In this document: in pieces, positions 7,909-16,140 of the stretch | How positions within the stretch are numbered: position 1 is the stretch's first letter | Layout of the letters: each line of letters begins with the position of its first letter | Source: Flavimobilis sp052324925 | GTDB taxonomy: Bacteria > Actinomycetota > Actinomycetes > Actinomycetales > Cellulomonadaceae | DNA: 64,000 nucleotides | Reading direction: 5' to 3' (one strand) | Assembly (NCBI GenBank): GCA_052324925.1 | Contig: JBQPRE010000001.1 | The notes under the pieces: model-generated | Told to the model about the DNA's origin: nothing | Databases searched by the model: none | What the model saw: the letters and a program-made list of their open reading frames with translations, nothing else | Made by a program: the position numbers and the translations under genes

Positions 7909-8502
7909 TCACTCGCCGCCGAGGACGAGCCACGTGTCGTGTCCGCCCATCGCCTTGTCGACGTAGGCGCCGACGCGCGCCCGCGCCTCGGCGCGGGTCT
8001 CGACGGACGTGCAGCCGTCCCCGAGGTTGACGTTCGACGTCCACACGACCGCGGGGGTGTCGAGTGTTCCGCACGCGTCACCGAAGTCCTCGAAGACGAC
8101 GGCCACGTACTTGCCGGTGTCGCGACCGACCTCCGTGGCGAGTGCTGTGGCGGCGTCGCGTGCCGCGCTCGGGGCGTCTGCCGACGGGACGACGATCGTC
8201 TCAGTCGTGCGGCGCGCAATGTCGGTGCTCACCGCAGCGGGAAGAGCCTGGCGGGCGTTGACGCGCACGAGAGTGCCGTCCGGAAGCGTGTAGGCGTAGT
8301 CGCCCTCAGCGGCCTGCAGGTTCGCTGCCTGGGCGGCGGTGAGAGTTGCGCCGACGTGCGGCGTGGAGCTGGTGCCGTCGCTGACCTCGGCGTCGGCAGC
8401 GCACGCGGAGAGCGTGAGTGCGGCGACGGCGGCGAGGGTGACAGGGGCGAGACGGAGGCGGCGGGAGGCAGAGGGGGTGTTGGTGTAGAGCACGTTCTCC
8501 AT
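7909..8502 (-). CDS. Secreted lipoprotein, function unknown
   Basis: A 197-residue protein with a lipoprotein signal: basic n-region (RRLRLAP), hydrophobic core (VTLAAVAALT) and lipobox LSAC, whose cysteine would be lipidated at about residue 35. The mature part has two further cysteines (DACGT, DGCTS) that could pair. The ATG at 8502 (MENVLYTNTP) places the signal correctly; frame further upstream is not signal-like. It is divergent from clpC, with 185 bp between the starts. No named domain recognised. Confidence 0.75.
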   Translation of the reverse strand: MENVLYTNTPSASRRLRLAPVTLAAVAALTLSACAADAEVSDGTSSTPHVGATLTAAQAANLQAAEGDYAYTLPDGTLVRVNARQALPAAVSTDIARRTTETIVVPSADAPSAARDAATALATEVGRDTGKYVAVVFEDFGDACGTLDTPAVVWTSNVNLGDGCTSVETRAEARARVGAYVDKAMGGHDTWLVLGGE

Positions 8503-8687
8503 GATCTCAGACGGACAGCCGAGACATCCCATGAATAAGCGTGGCGTTCCTAACGTGACGAGCCTGAATCGGGTCACGCCTGTGGCGAACACGGGCATCA
8601 AGGGGCCCTGCCCCTGGTTAGAGTCGAAGCGGTCAGACCTGTGCGCCGAACCCGGCGCGGGTGTACGCCGCTCGTGAGGAGCAGCTG

Positions 8688-11252
8688 ATGTTTGAGAGAT
8701 TTACCGACCGGGCCCGCCGGGTGGTCGTCCTCGCCCAGGAAGAGGCGCGGATGCTCAACCACAACTACATCGGGACCGAGCACATTCTGCTCGGCCTCAT
8801 CCACGAGGGTGAAGGAGTCGCAGCGAAGGCGCTCGAATCCCTCAACATCTCACTGGACGCAGTGCGCTCCCAGGTCACCGAGATCATCGGTGAGGGGCAG
8901 CAGGCGCCGAGCGGCCACATCCCGTTTACGCCGCGCGCCAAGAAGGTGCTTGAGCTCTCGCTGCGCGAGGCGCTCCAGCTCGGCCACAACTACATCGGCA
9001 CCGAGCACATCCTGCTCGGTCTGATCCGCGAGGGCGAAGGCGTCGCCGCCCAGGTCCTCACGAAGCTTGGCGCCGACCTCAACCGGGTCCGCCAGCAGGT
9101 CATCCAGCTCCTCTCGGGCTACCAGGGCAAGGAGCCCGTCGCGTCGGGCGCGCCCGCCGAGGCCACGCCCGCGGGCTCGGCCGTGCTCGACCAGTTCGGC
9201 CGCAACCTCACGCAGGCGGCCCGCGAAGGCAAGCTCGACCCTGTCATCGGCCGCTCGAAGGAGATCGAGCGCGTCATGCAGGTCCTCTCGCGCCGCACCA
9301 AGAACAACCCTGTCCTCATCGGCGAGCCCGGCGTCGGCAAGACCGCCGTCGTCGAAGGCCTCTCACAGGACATCGTGCGTGGTGACGTCCCTGAGACGCT
9401 CAAGGACAAGCAGCTGTACACGCTCGACCTCGGTGCTCTCGTCGCAGGCTCGCGCTACCGCGGTGACTTCGAAGAGCGCCTCAAGAAGGTCCTCAAGGAG
9501 ATCCGCACCCGCGGCGACATCATCCTCTTCATCGACGAGATCCACACGCTCGTCGGTGCGGGTGCCGCTGAAGGGGCGATCGACGCCGCGTCGATCCTCA
9601 AGCCGATGCTCGCCCGCGGCGAGCTCCAGACGATCGGTGCGACGACGCTCGACGAGTACCGCAAGCACATCGAGAAGGACGCCGCGCTCGAGCGCCGCTT
9701 CCAGCCGATCCAGGTCGCCGAGCCGACGCTCAATCACGCGATCGAGATCCTCAAGGGCCTGCGCGACCGCTACGAGGCACACCACCGCGTCTCCATCACG
9801 GACTCCGCGCTCGTTGCGGCCGCAACCCTCGCAGACCGTTACGTCAACGACCGGTTCCTGCCCGACAAGGCGATCGACCTCGTCGACGAAGCAGGCGCAC
9901 GCCTGCGTATCCGTCGCATGACGGCCCCGCCGGAGCTGCGCGAGCTGGACGAAGAGATCGCCCAGGCGCGCCGCGACAAGGAGTCCGCGATCGACGAGCA
10001 GGACTTCGAGAAGGCTGCCGCACTGCGCGACACCGAGAAGCAGCTTCAGGCTCGTCGCGGCGAGCGCGAGAAGCAGTGGAAGTCGGGTGACCTCGACACG
10101 GTCGCTGAGGTTGATGAAGATCTCATCGCCGAAGTCCTCGCACAGGCCACGGGCATCCCCGTGTTCAAGCTCACCGAGACCGAGTCGGCTCGCCTGCTCA
10201 ACATGGAAGACGAGCTGCACAAGCGCGTCGTCGGCCAGGAGACCGCGATCAAGGCGATCTCGCAGGCGATCCGTCGCACGCGCGCCGGGCTCAAGGACCC
10301 CAAGCGCCCCGGCGGCTCGTTCATCTTCGCCGGGCCCACGGGCGTCGGCAAGACCGAGCTCGCCAAGGCGCTCGCCGAGTTCCTCTTCGGTGACGAAGAC
10401 GCTCTCATCCAGCTCGACATGTCGGAGTTCAGCGAGAAGCACACGGTCTCGCGTCTCTTCGGCTCGCCCCCCGGGTACGTCGGCTACGACGAGGGTGGCC
10501 AGCTCACGGAGAAGGTGCGGCGTCGTCCGTTCTCCGTCGTCCTCTTCGACGAGGTCGAGAAGGCGCACGCGGACATCTTCAACTCGCTCCTGCAGATCCT
10601 TGAAGACGGGCGCCTCACCGACTCTCAGGGCCGCGTCGTCGACTTCAAGAACACGATCATCATCATGACGACGAACCTCGGCACGCGAGACATCGCCAAG
10701 GGCGTCCTCACCGGATTCTCGGCAACAGGTGCGCTCTCGACCGACTACGAGCGCATGAAGGGGAAGGTCAACGACGAGCTCAAGACGCACTTCCGTCCCG
10801 AGTTCCTCAACCGCGTCGACGACATCGTCGTCTTCCCGCAGCTCTCGCAGGACGAGATCGTCAAGATCGTCGACCTCATGATCGCTCGCCTCGACAAGCG
10901 CATGCACACCAAGGCCATGTCGATCGAGCTGACCGACGCAGCCAAGAAGCTCCTCGCTGAGCGCGGCTACGACCCGGTGCTCGGAGCACGCCCGTTGCGT
11001 CGCGCCATCCAGCGCGACATCGAAGACGTCCTCTCCGAGAAGATCCTCTTCGGCGACGTGCACGCAGGGCAGACGATCCTCGTCGACGCCGTCGGCGAAG
11101 GACCGCTCGGGGAATTCACGTTCACCGGGACAGAGCGCGCCCAGCTCCCCGAGCCCGCACCCGTGGAAGAGATCGAGCCGCTCACCTCGCGCGCCACGAC
11201 GCTTCCCTCAAGCAGCGGCGGCGACGGCGGCATGCGCCAGGCAGGCGCCTGA
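8688..11252 (+). CDS. clpC: ATP-dependent Clp protease ATP-binding subunit ClpC
   Basis: An 854-residue Hsp100 unfoldase that delivers substrates to ClpP. Domain order: two Clp-N repeats (1-150, each with HNYIGTEHILLGL), first AAA module with Walker A GEPGVGKTAVVEG and Walker B ILFIDEIHTLVG, a UVR-type M-domain (DEEIAQARRDKESAIDEQDFEKAAALRD), second AAA module with GPTGVGKTELAKAL and VVLFDEVEKAH, and a ClpB-type C-terminal D2 domain. The ATG at 8688 (MFERFTDRARR) follows GAGGAGCAG, an excellent ribosome site; the GTG nine codons earlier is less likely. The tail is Ser/Gly-rich. A strong bidirectional hairpin follows. Confidence 0.97.
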   Translation: MFERFTDRARRVVVLAQEEARMLNHNYIGTEHILLGLIHEGEGVAAKALESLNISLDAVRSQVTEIIGEGQQAPSGHIPFTPRAKKVLELSLREALQLGHNYIGTEHILLGLIREGEGVAAQVLTKLGADLNRVRQQVIQLLSGYQGKEPVASGAPAEATPAGSAVLDQFGRNLTQAAREGKLDPVIGRSKEIERVMQVLSRRTKNNPVLIGEPGVGKTAVVEGLSQDIVRGDVPETLKDKQLYTLDLGALVAGSRYRGDFEERLKKVLKEIRTRGDIILFIDEIHTLVGAGAAEGAIDAASILKPMLARGELQTIGATTLDEYRKHIEKDAALERRFQPIQVAEPTLNHAIEILKGLRDRYEAHHRVSITDSALVAAATLADRYVNDRFLPDKAIDLVDEAGARLRIRRMTAPPELRELDEEIAQARRDKESAIDEQDFEKAAALRDTEKQLQARRGEREKQWKSGDLDTVAEVDEDLIAEVLAQATGIPVFKLTETESARLLNMEDELHKRVVGQETAIKAISQAIRRTRAGLKDPKRPGGSFIFAGPTGVGKTELAKALAEFLFGDEDALIQLDMSEFSEKHTVSRLFGSPPGYVGYDEGGQLTEKVRRRPFSVVLFDEVEKAHADIFNSLLQILEDGRLTDSQGRVVDFKNTIIIMTTNLGTRDIAKGVLTGFSATGALSTDYERMKGKVNDELKTHFRPEFLNRVDDIVVFPQLSQDEIVKIVDLMIARLDKRMHTKAMSIELTDAAKKLLAERGYDPVLGARPLRRAIQRDIEDVLSEKILFGDVHAGQTILVDAVGEGPLGEFTFTGTERAQLPEPAPVEEIEPLTSRATTLPSSSGGDGGMRQAGA

Positions 11253-11267
11253 CGACCCCGCTGCACA

Positions 11268-11325
11268 GCGCACAACGGCTGCGGCCTCCCACCCTTCGGG
11301 GCGGGAGGCCGCAGCCGTTGTGCGC
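11268..11325. terminator. Bidirectional terminator between clpC and a hydrolase gene
   Basis: A perfect 23-bp inverted repeat, arms beginning GCGCACAACGGCTGCGG and ending CCGCAGCCGTTGTGCGC, around a CUUCGG-type loop. It lies 16 bp after the clpC stop and before the stop of the convergent hydrolase gene, so it can end transcription from both sides. Confidence 0.85.
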
Positions 11326-11392
11326 AGAGGGACAGCCGTCCGTTGTGAGCAGAGGGACGACGGTCCGGTGTGGGCAGAGGGACGGCGGATCA
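11318..11392. repeat. Three tandem imperfect 25-bp repeats
   Basis: Units at 11318-11342, 11343-11367 and 11368-11392 share the pattern KTGTGNGCAGAGGGACNNC. The first unit overlaps the 3' arm of the clpC terminator and the last runs over the stop codon of the convergent hydrolase gene. This looks like local duplication of terminator-flanking DNA. Confidence 0.75.
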
Positions 11393-12223
11393 GCGCGCGT
11401 CGGCCGTCGCAAGTGCCTCGTCAAGAATCGCGAGGAACTGCGCGCGGCGATCACGACGCACGCAGTGACCCGCGCCCTCAAGCACGAGCACCTCGCCGCG
11501 GCCCTCGATCGTCACCTCGGCGCGCTCAGCCATCTCGGCCGGAACGACTGATCCGTGCTCGGGCGTCCCGAGGACAACCGTCGTCGTGAACTCACCCATG
11601 GGGGCCAGCTGCGCAAGCTCGGCCACACGGTCGCCGTCGCCCCAGCCCTGCGCCAGGTCGATGACGCGGGGGTCGACCTGCAGCTTCGACTCGGCCCACG
11701 GCGCGACCTCGTCGGCCGGCCAGTCCGGGTTCTCGGTGAGGCACTGCCGGACAAGCTGCGCGTAGGAGCTGCCGCGCAGGCTGCGCACCCACGCCCCCAC
11801 ACCGTCCTGCGAGTCCGGATTGATGTCCCATGCAGGATCTTCGAGGACAAGCCCGCGCAGGAGCGCTGGCGCGCGCACAGCAAGGTCTTGCGCGACGAGC
11901 CCTCCGAGGGAGTGGCCCACGACGAGCGCGGGACGCTGCGCGACCTGGCGCACGACGATCGCGAGGTCGTCGGCTGCGGCCTTGATCGTGAACAGCGCGT
12001 CGGGCAGGGGCGACTCCCCGTGACCGCGCAGATCGGTCACGATGGTGAGGCGGTCAGCCGAGAGATGTTCGACGACACCGGGCCAGCACGCAGCGGAGTC
12101 CGAAAGGCCGTGAAGCAGGACAACGGGTGTGAGGGGGGACGTCGGAGGGCCATAGGCCGCCCACGTCACGTGCCCGAGGTGCCCCGAGCCGGCCTCGACG
12201 ACGCCGTAGTTAAGTGCTGCCAC
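11390..12223 (-). CDS. Alpha/beta-fold hydrolase
   Basis: A 277-residue hydrolase with a complete catalytic set: oxyanion-hole HGLSDSAACW (about 38-47), DLRGHGES (about 64-71), nucleophile elbow VGHSLGGLVAQ (Ser about 104), and a C-terminal histidine in LEGAGHCVRRD. The start is GTG at 12223. It converges with clpC and lies downstream of nhaA on the same strand, with a hairpin between them. It resembles small esterases or lactonases of the S33 superfamily; the substrate is not identifiable. Confidence 0.85.
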   Translation of the reverse strand: MAALNYGVVEAGSGHLGHVTWAAYGPPTSPLTPVVLLHGLSDSAACWPGVVEHLSADRLTIVTDLRGHGESPLPDALFTIKAAADDLAIVVRQVAQRPALVVGHSLGGLVAQDLAVRAPALLRGLVLEDPAWDINPDSQDGVGAWVRSLRGSSYAQLVRQCLTENPDWPADEVAPWAESKLQVDPRVIDLAQGWGDGDRVAELAQLAPMGEFTTTVVLGTPEHGSVVPAEMAERAEVTIEGRGEVLVLEGAGHCVRRDRRAQFLAILDEALATADAR

Positions 12224-12242
12224 CTGTGCCTCTGCATGTCTG

Positions 12243-12262
12243 GGGGCCCGTCAGCGGGCCCC
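12243..12262 (-). terminator. GC-rich hairpin downstream of nhaA
   Basis: A perfect 8-bp stem (GGGGCCCG, loop TCAG, CGGGCCCC) between the nhaA stop and the hydrolase start, both on the minus strand. A further GC-rich self-complementary stretch lies at 12324-12350. Either could end nhaA transcription. Confidence 0.5.
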
Positions 12263-12367
12263 GCCCAGCCTATCGGCTCAGAGCGCCCACGTCCGCCGCG
12301 CATCCCGGCAGCCGCGGCCGGGTGCCGGGCCCGGCGAACTCGGGACCCGGACCCGGCCGACGCGCGG

Positions 12368-13603
12368 TCAGTCCTGAACTGCGCCCTGGCGCCGGTGGGC
12401 GCGGCCGCGGATCGTCAGCAGGATGCCGCCGAGTGCGGCAGCGGCGAGTGAGCCGAGCAGCACGGCCGCCTTGGCTGCATCCGCGGACGGGGAGCCCGCG
12501 GGGAAGGAGAGCTCGGCGATGAGCAGCGCGACGGTGAAGCCGATTCCTCCGACGCAGGCGACCGCGATGACGTCACCCCAGCGCATCGACTCGTCGAGCC
12601 TGGCCTTCGTCAGGGTGACGAGCAGCCAGGTGGCGACGACGATGCCGAGCGGCTTGCCGATGACGAGCCCGAGGAAGACGCCCTGCGCGGCAGGGGTCGA
12701 TGCTGCGGCCGAGATGGCGGCCGGGTCGAGTGCGACGCCCGCGGCGAACAGCGCGAACACGGGGACGGCGACGCCCGCCGAGATGGGACGCCACACGTGC
12801 TCGTAGCGCTCGGCGAGCGAGGTCGACTCGGAGGCGCGGGCGAGCGCAGGAACCGTGAAGCCGAGCAGGACGCCCGCGATCGTCGCGTGCACGCCCGAGG
12901 CGTGCATGAGGCCCCAGGCGAGGATGCCGACGGGCAGGAGGATCCACCAGGGCGCGCCGCCACGGCGTCGCACGATAACGGCAAAGATCGCGATGACCCC
13001 GAGCGCAGCCGCCAGCATGAGCATGTCGAGGCCGTCCGAGTAGAACAGCGCGATGACGATGATGCCGAGGAGATCGTCGACGACGGCGAGCGTCAGCAGG
13101 AACACGCGCAGGGCCGTCGGCAGGCCGCGCCCGCAGATCGTGAGGACCGCGACGGCGAACGCGATGTCGGTTGCGGCGGGGATGGCCCAGCCGTGAGCCT
13201 CGCCGCCAGCCTGGAGGTTCGTGAGCGTGTAGACGAGAGCCGGCACAGCCATGCCGCCCACGGCGGCGAGGATCGGAACGATCGCGGTCGCCGGCTTGCG
13301 CAGCTGACCGTCGACGATCTCGCGCTTGAGCTCGACGCCGACGACGAAGAAGAAGATCGCAAGCAGCCCGTCGGTCGCCCACTGGGCGAGCGAGAGATCG
13401 AGGTGGAGCGAGGCTGGCCCGAGTCGGACGTCGGACAGCGTCGCGTAGGCGTCCTTCCACGGCGAGTTCGCCCAGAGGAGCGCGATGACGGCGCCGATGA
13501 GCAGGAGGATCGCGCCCGTGTTCTCGGCGCGCAGGGTGTCGGCGAGGTTGCGCCGGCTGCCGAGGACGGGCTCGGCGAGCACGTTGTTGCGGTTGTCTGA
13601 CAT
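12368..13603 (-). CDS. nhaA: Na+/H+ antiporter NhaA
   Basis: A 411-residue, 12-segment membrane antiporter that exports sodium in exchange for protons. Family hallmarks are visible: ELKREIVDGQLRKP after the second helix, AIPAATDIAFAVAVL, and the ion-binding pair in TLAVVDDLLGIIVIALFYS (the two adjacent aspartates). Length is normal for NhaA. The ATG (MSDNRNNVLAEP) follows GAGGAACC. A candidate cyclic-AMP-receptor-type operator lies about 120 bp upstream at 13720-13735. Confidence 0.95.
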   Translation of the reverse strand: MSDNRNNVLAEPVLGSRRNLADTLRAENTGAILLLIGAVIALLWANSPWKDAYATLSDVRLGPASLHLDLSLAQWATDGLLAIFFFVVGVELKREIVDGQLRKPATAIVPILAAVGGMAVPALVYTLTNLQAGGEAHGWAIPAATDIAFAVAVLTICGRGLPTALRVFLLTLAVVDDLLGIIVIALFYSDGLDMLMLAAALGVIAIFAVIVRRRGGAPWWILLPVGILAWGLMHASGVHATIAGVLLGFTVPALARASESTSLAERYEHVWRPISAGVAVPVFALFAAGVALDPAAISAAASTPAAQGVFLGLVIGKPLGIVVATWLLVTLTKARLDESMRWGDVIAVACVGGIGFTVALLIAELSFPAGSPSADAAKAAVLLGSLAAAALGGILLTIRGRAHRRQGAVQD

Positions 13604-13719
13604 GGTTCCTCGATTGGTTGGGGTGCTGCCGAAACGCTAACGCGGGGTCGTGTCTGGACGCGACGGGGAAGTCGGGGTATCGCGCGCAGGTGCGCGCACT
13701 ATCCAACTCGCGGCGCCGC

Positions 13720-13735
13720 TGTGAGCAAGGTCACA
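13720..13735. promoter_or_regulatory. CRP/GlxR-type palindrome upstream of nhaA
   Basis: TGTGAGCAAGGTCACA is a perfect TGTGA-N6-TCACA palindrome, the consensus form for Crp-family regulators (GlxR in actinobacteria). It lies between the DUF4862 gene stop and nhaA, about 117-132 bp before the nhaA start. A single site, so moderate support. Confidence 0.45.
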
Positions 13736-13737
13736 TA

Positions 13738-14718
13738 TCAGCGGACGAGGGTCGCGCGGGTGTGGAGGAGGAGGTCGAGAGCGGCCTGGGCGAGGGCGAT
13801 GCGCCCCGCGAGGTCGGTTCCCGGCGCCGCAGCGATCTTCATGCCCACGTGCTCGAGCGGGCCTGCGACGGCGAGCACGGACGCAACGGCCGCAGCGTCG
13901 AGCAGCGAGTCCGCGCTCGATGCGAGCGCGTGAGCGTCGCCCGACGGCGCGATGTGCGCGTCACCCCACGGCGCGCCCCACGGCGTGGCGGCATCGGTTG
14001 CGCCTGAGAACATCACGCCGCGCAGGAGCCCCGACGCTCGGGCCGCCTCCGCATGAGCGACGGGCGTGGCCGCGGAGCGCCCTTCGATTGCGGACCGGCC
14101 CCAGTTGAGCATGAGCCCGAGCGCGGGGTGGCCGTGGTCGAGCAGCGCCGTGATCTCGTCCTCGAGCGTCCAGAAGCCCTTCGCAGGCTCCTGACCGGCG
14201 ACGAGAGCGTCGCAGTGTTCGATGACGACGTCGGCGCCCGTGAGGTCCCACGAGGTGATCTCGTCGAGCGACCAGCGCATGGCGTCGGACGTTCCCACGG
14301 TTCCACGCGCGGATGCGTCGGACGGTGCGGGAGCGGTGTGAATCTCGATCGTGCGGATGCGTGCGCGTCCTGAACGGTCGGCGAGGTCGCGTGCCAGGTC
14401 GCGTACCTCGGCGATGTCGGCTAGGGCTGCCGCGCGCCCGGCGGGGTTGCTCGACGCGAGCCCGTACGAGCCGTCGGCGGCGAGCTTCTTCATGGTCCGG
14501 GGGATGCAGGTGACGACGAGATCGAGGTGCGCGGGGGTGTCGCGCAGAATCGAGGTGGCGTCGCATGCCGGGTCGTCGGGCATGGCGAGTGGATGCTCGA
14601 GCGCGTCGATCGGCAGGTCGGCGAGCGCTGCGTAGAACTCCGCGCGGTCGGCGTCGGTGCTGGGTGCGAGCGCGTAGGCGCCGAGGACGTGCTGCGGGCG
14701 TGGGGTGCGGGGGGTCAT
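13738..14718 (-). CDS. DUF4862-family protein
   Basis: A 326-residue protein with the DUF4862 pattern: VLGAYALAPS at the N-terminus, KLAADGSYGLASSNPAGRAAAL (about 78-99), IEIHTAPAP, VIEHCDALVAGQEPAKGFWTLEDEI (about 165-189) and LMLNWGRSAIEGR. The spacing of acidic and His residues suggests a xylose-isomerase-like TIM barrel, which would mean a sugar-related role, but that is inference. It is divergent from the TRAP transporter operon, and both upstream regions carry the same set of operator half-sites, so joint control with uronate catabolism is likely. Confidence 0.75.
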   Translation of the reverse strand: MTPRTPRPQHVLGAYALAPSTDADRAEFYAALADLPIDALEHPLAMPDDPACDATSILRDTPAHLDLVVTCIPRTMKKLAADGSYGLASSNPAGRAAALADIAEVRDLARDLADRSGRARIRTIEIHTAPAPSDASARGTVGTSDAMRWSLDEITSWDLTGADVVIEHCDALVAGQEPAKGFWTLEDEITALLDHGHPALGLMLNWGRSAIEGRSAATPVAHAEAARASGLLRGVMFSGATDAATPWGAPWGDAHIAPSGDAHALASSADSLLDAAAVASVLAVAGPLEHVGMKIAAAPGTDLAGRIALAQAALDLLLHTRATLVR

Positions 14719-14752
14719 CGTCGTCCCGTTCTCTCATCATCGAGGTCGTGTG

Positions 14753-14779
14753 CGGAACTCAGTTCCGCGACACGGAACA
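14753..14779. promoter_or_regulatory. Operator cluster (three half-sites) before the DUF4862 gene
   Basis: Half-sites CGGAACT (14753-14759), AGTTCCG (14761-14767) and CGGAACA (14773-14779), with spacers of 1 and 5 bp. The middle and right copies form TTCCG-N5-CGGAA; the left and middle copies form an IclR-like 7-1-7 palindrome. They sit 35-61 bp upstream of the DUF4862 start. Confidence 0.6.
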
Positions 14780-14950
14780 TCATGGCATGGGGCCACCGTA
14801 CCCACGCAAGGGGTTGAGTGAGAGCGGGACTTCGGTCCCGCGCTAGATCACGGGCTGATTACAGGCGCGTGGCAAGTCGCCTCCAATCGGACTTGGCGCC
14901 CTGTGAGTTCGCCGTCATGGGTTGACGACGGCGCATCCGTGTGCCGTACT

Positions 14951-14977
14951 AGTTCCGTACCCCGGAACTTAGTTCCA
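14951..14977. promoter_or_regulatory. Operator cluster (three half-sites) before the TRAP operon
   Basis: Half-sites AGTTCCG (14951-14957), CGGAACT (14963-14969) and AGTTCCA (14971-14977), with spacers of 5 and 1 bp. This is the mirror image of the cluster at 14753-14779, so relative to its own gene each cluster has the same order (N5 pair, then N1 pair). The IclR regulator encoded at 18930-19724 is the obvious candidate ligand. Confidence 0.6.
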
Positions 14978-15104
14978 TATCGCAACGGCGCATGGCAGCC
15001 GTTCGGATCACCAGGATGCGGCCCAGCCGCACCCGGGCCGGCACCCCGGCGCTCAGAGAAGAGCGCACCGGCACGAACCGATCACGGCGCCACCAAGGAG
15101 AATC

Positions 15105-16109
15105 ATGAAGCGGAACATCGTTGTTTCGATGGTCGCGATCGGCGCACTCGCGCTCGGCCTCACCGCCTGCAGCTCTGACGGCGACAGCGCTGGTGGAGCC
15201 AAGACCTTCAAGGTCGCGTTCAACCAGAACGACACCCACCCGCAGTACAAGGCGATCAGCGAGCTCGGCGAGCGCCTCAAGGAGCGTACGGACGGCCGCT
15301 ACGCCCTCGAGGTCTTCCCGAACGAGACGCTCGGCAGCCAGAAGGACACCCTCGAGCTCGTCCAGGCCGGCTCCGTCGACTTCGCGATGGTCGCAGGCTC
15401 GCTGCTCGAGAACTTCAACCCGGACTTCGTCGTCTTCAACCTGCCCTTCACCTTCGACTCGAAGGACCACCAGCGCACGACGGTCAACGACCCCGCAATC
15501 TCGGGCGAGATCTTCGACACCCTCAAGTCGAGCAACCTCGAGGTTGTTGCCGGCTTCCACGGCGGCATCCGCAGCGTCTACAACTCCGAGAAGCCGATCA
15601 ACGTGCCCGCCGACCTCAAGGGCATGAAGATCCGTGTCATCGAGTCCGACACGAACCTCCGCATGATGGAGCTCATGGGCGGCTCGGGAACCCCGATGGG
15701 CCAGGGCGACGTCTACACCGCGATCCAGTCCGGCGTCCTCACCGGGGCCGAGAACAACGAGTCGATCTACGCGAACCTCAAGCACGCCGAGATCGCGAAG
15801 TACTACTCCTACACCCGCCACCTCATGTTCCCCGACTTCCTCGTGACGAACCCCAAGATTCTTGAGGGCATGAGCGAGGCCGACCGTGCCATCTTCAAGG
15901 AAGAGGTCGCTACGGCCCTCACCGACGAAGCCAAGTACTGGGACGACGAGGTCACCCGCTCGATCGACATCGCGACCAAGGCAGGCGCTGTGTTCAACGA
16001 GGTGGACGCCGAGGCATTCCGCACCGCGCTCGCCCCGCTCATCACGGAGAAGCTCAGCAACGACACCGTCAAGGGCGTCTACGAGAAGATCCGCGCCGCG
16101 GCCAAGTGA
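15105..16109 (+). CDS. dctP: TRAP transporter solute-binding protein, DctP family
   Basis: A 334-residue extracytoplasmic binding lipoprotein. The signal is MKRNIVVSMVAIGALALGLT with lipobox TAC-S. The mature protein shows the DctP pattern: FNQNDTHPQYKAISELGERLKERTDGR, VQAGSVDFAMV, LKGMKIRVIESDTNLRMMELMGG (with the conserved ligand-binding Arg) and AIQSGVLTGAENNE. It delivers a carboxylate, probably a uronate or keto-uronate given the genes downstream, to the two permease subunits. RBS AAGGAGAATC precedes the ATG. First gene of an operon running to about 23365. Confidence 0.93.
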   Translation: MKRNIVVSMVAIGALALGLTACSSDGDSAGGAKTFKVAFNQNDTHPQYKAISELGERLKERTDGRYALEVFPNETLGSQKDTLELVQAGSVDFAMVAGSLLENFNPDFVVFNLPFTFDSKDHQRTTVNDPAISGEIFDTLKSSNLEVVAGFHGGIRSVYNSEKPINVPADLKGMKIRVIESDTNLRMMELMGGSGTPMGQGDVYTAIQSGVLTGAENNESIYANLKHAEIAKYYSYTRHLMFPDFLVTNPKILEGMSEADRAIFKEEVATALTDEAKYWDDEVTRSIDIATKAGAVFNEVDAEAFRTALAPLITEKLSNDTVKGVYEKIRAAAK

Positions 16110-16140
16110 CCCCTGAAGGCGGACCCGAAGGAACTCCATC

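Larger units (their letters stand above)
14719..15104. promoter_or_regulatory. Divergent control region between the DUF4862 gene and the TRAP operon
   Basis: A 386-bp gene-free region. It holds two operator clusters (14753-14779 and 14951-14977), a 7-bp stem with a TTCG loop (14824-14841), an imperfect inverted repeat CAAGTC/GACTTG around 14874-14897, and GCCGTC/GACGGC around 14911-14932. A possible promoter toward dctP is TTGACG (14922-14927) with TACTAG (14947-14952) after a 19-bp spacer; its -10 touches the operator. A comparable TTGCGT-N19-CATGAT can be read on the other strand. Confidence 0.5.

Noticed and set aside
8571..8590. Possible ClgR site upstream of clpC (CGCC-TGT-GGCGAAC)
   Set aside because: Spacing is 3 bp rather than the 5 bp I recall for ClgR boxes, and only one half matches well.
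9363..11063. A 566-codon open frame on the minus strand
   Set aside because: It lies entirely antisense to clpC and is a product of GC3 bias; the protein is low-complexity and clpC is unmistakable.
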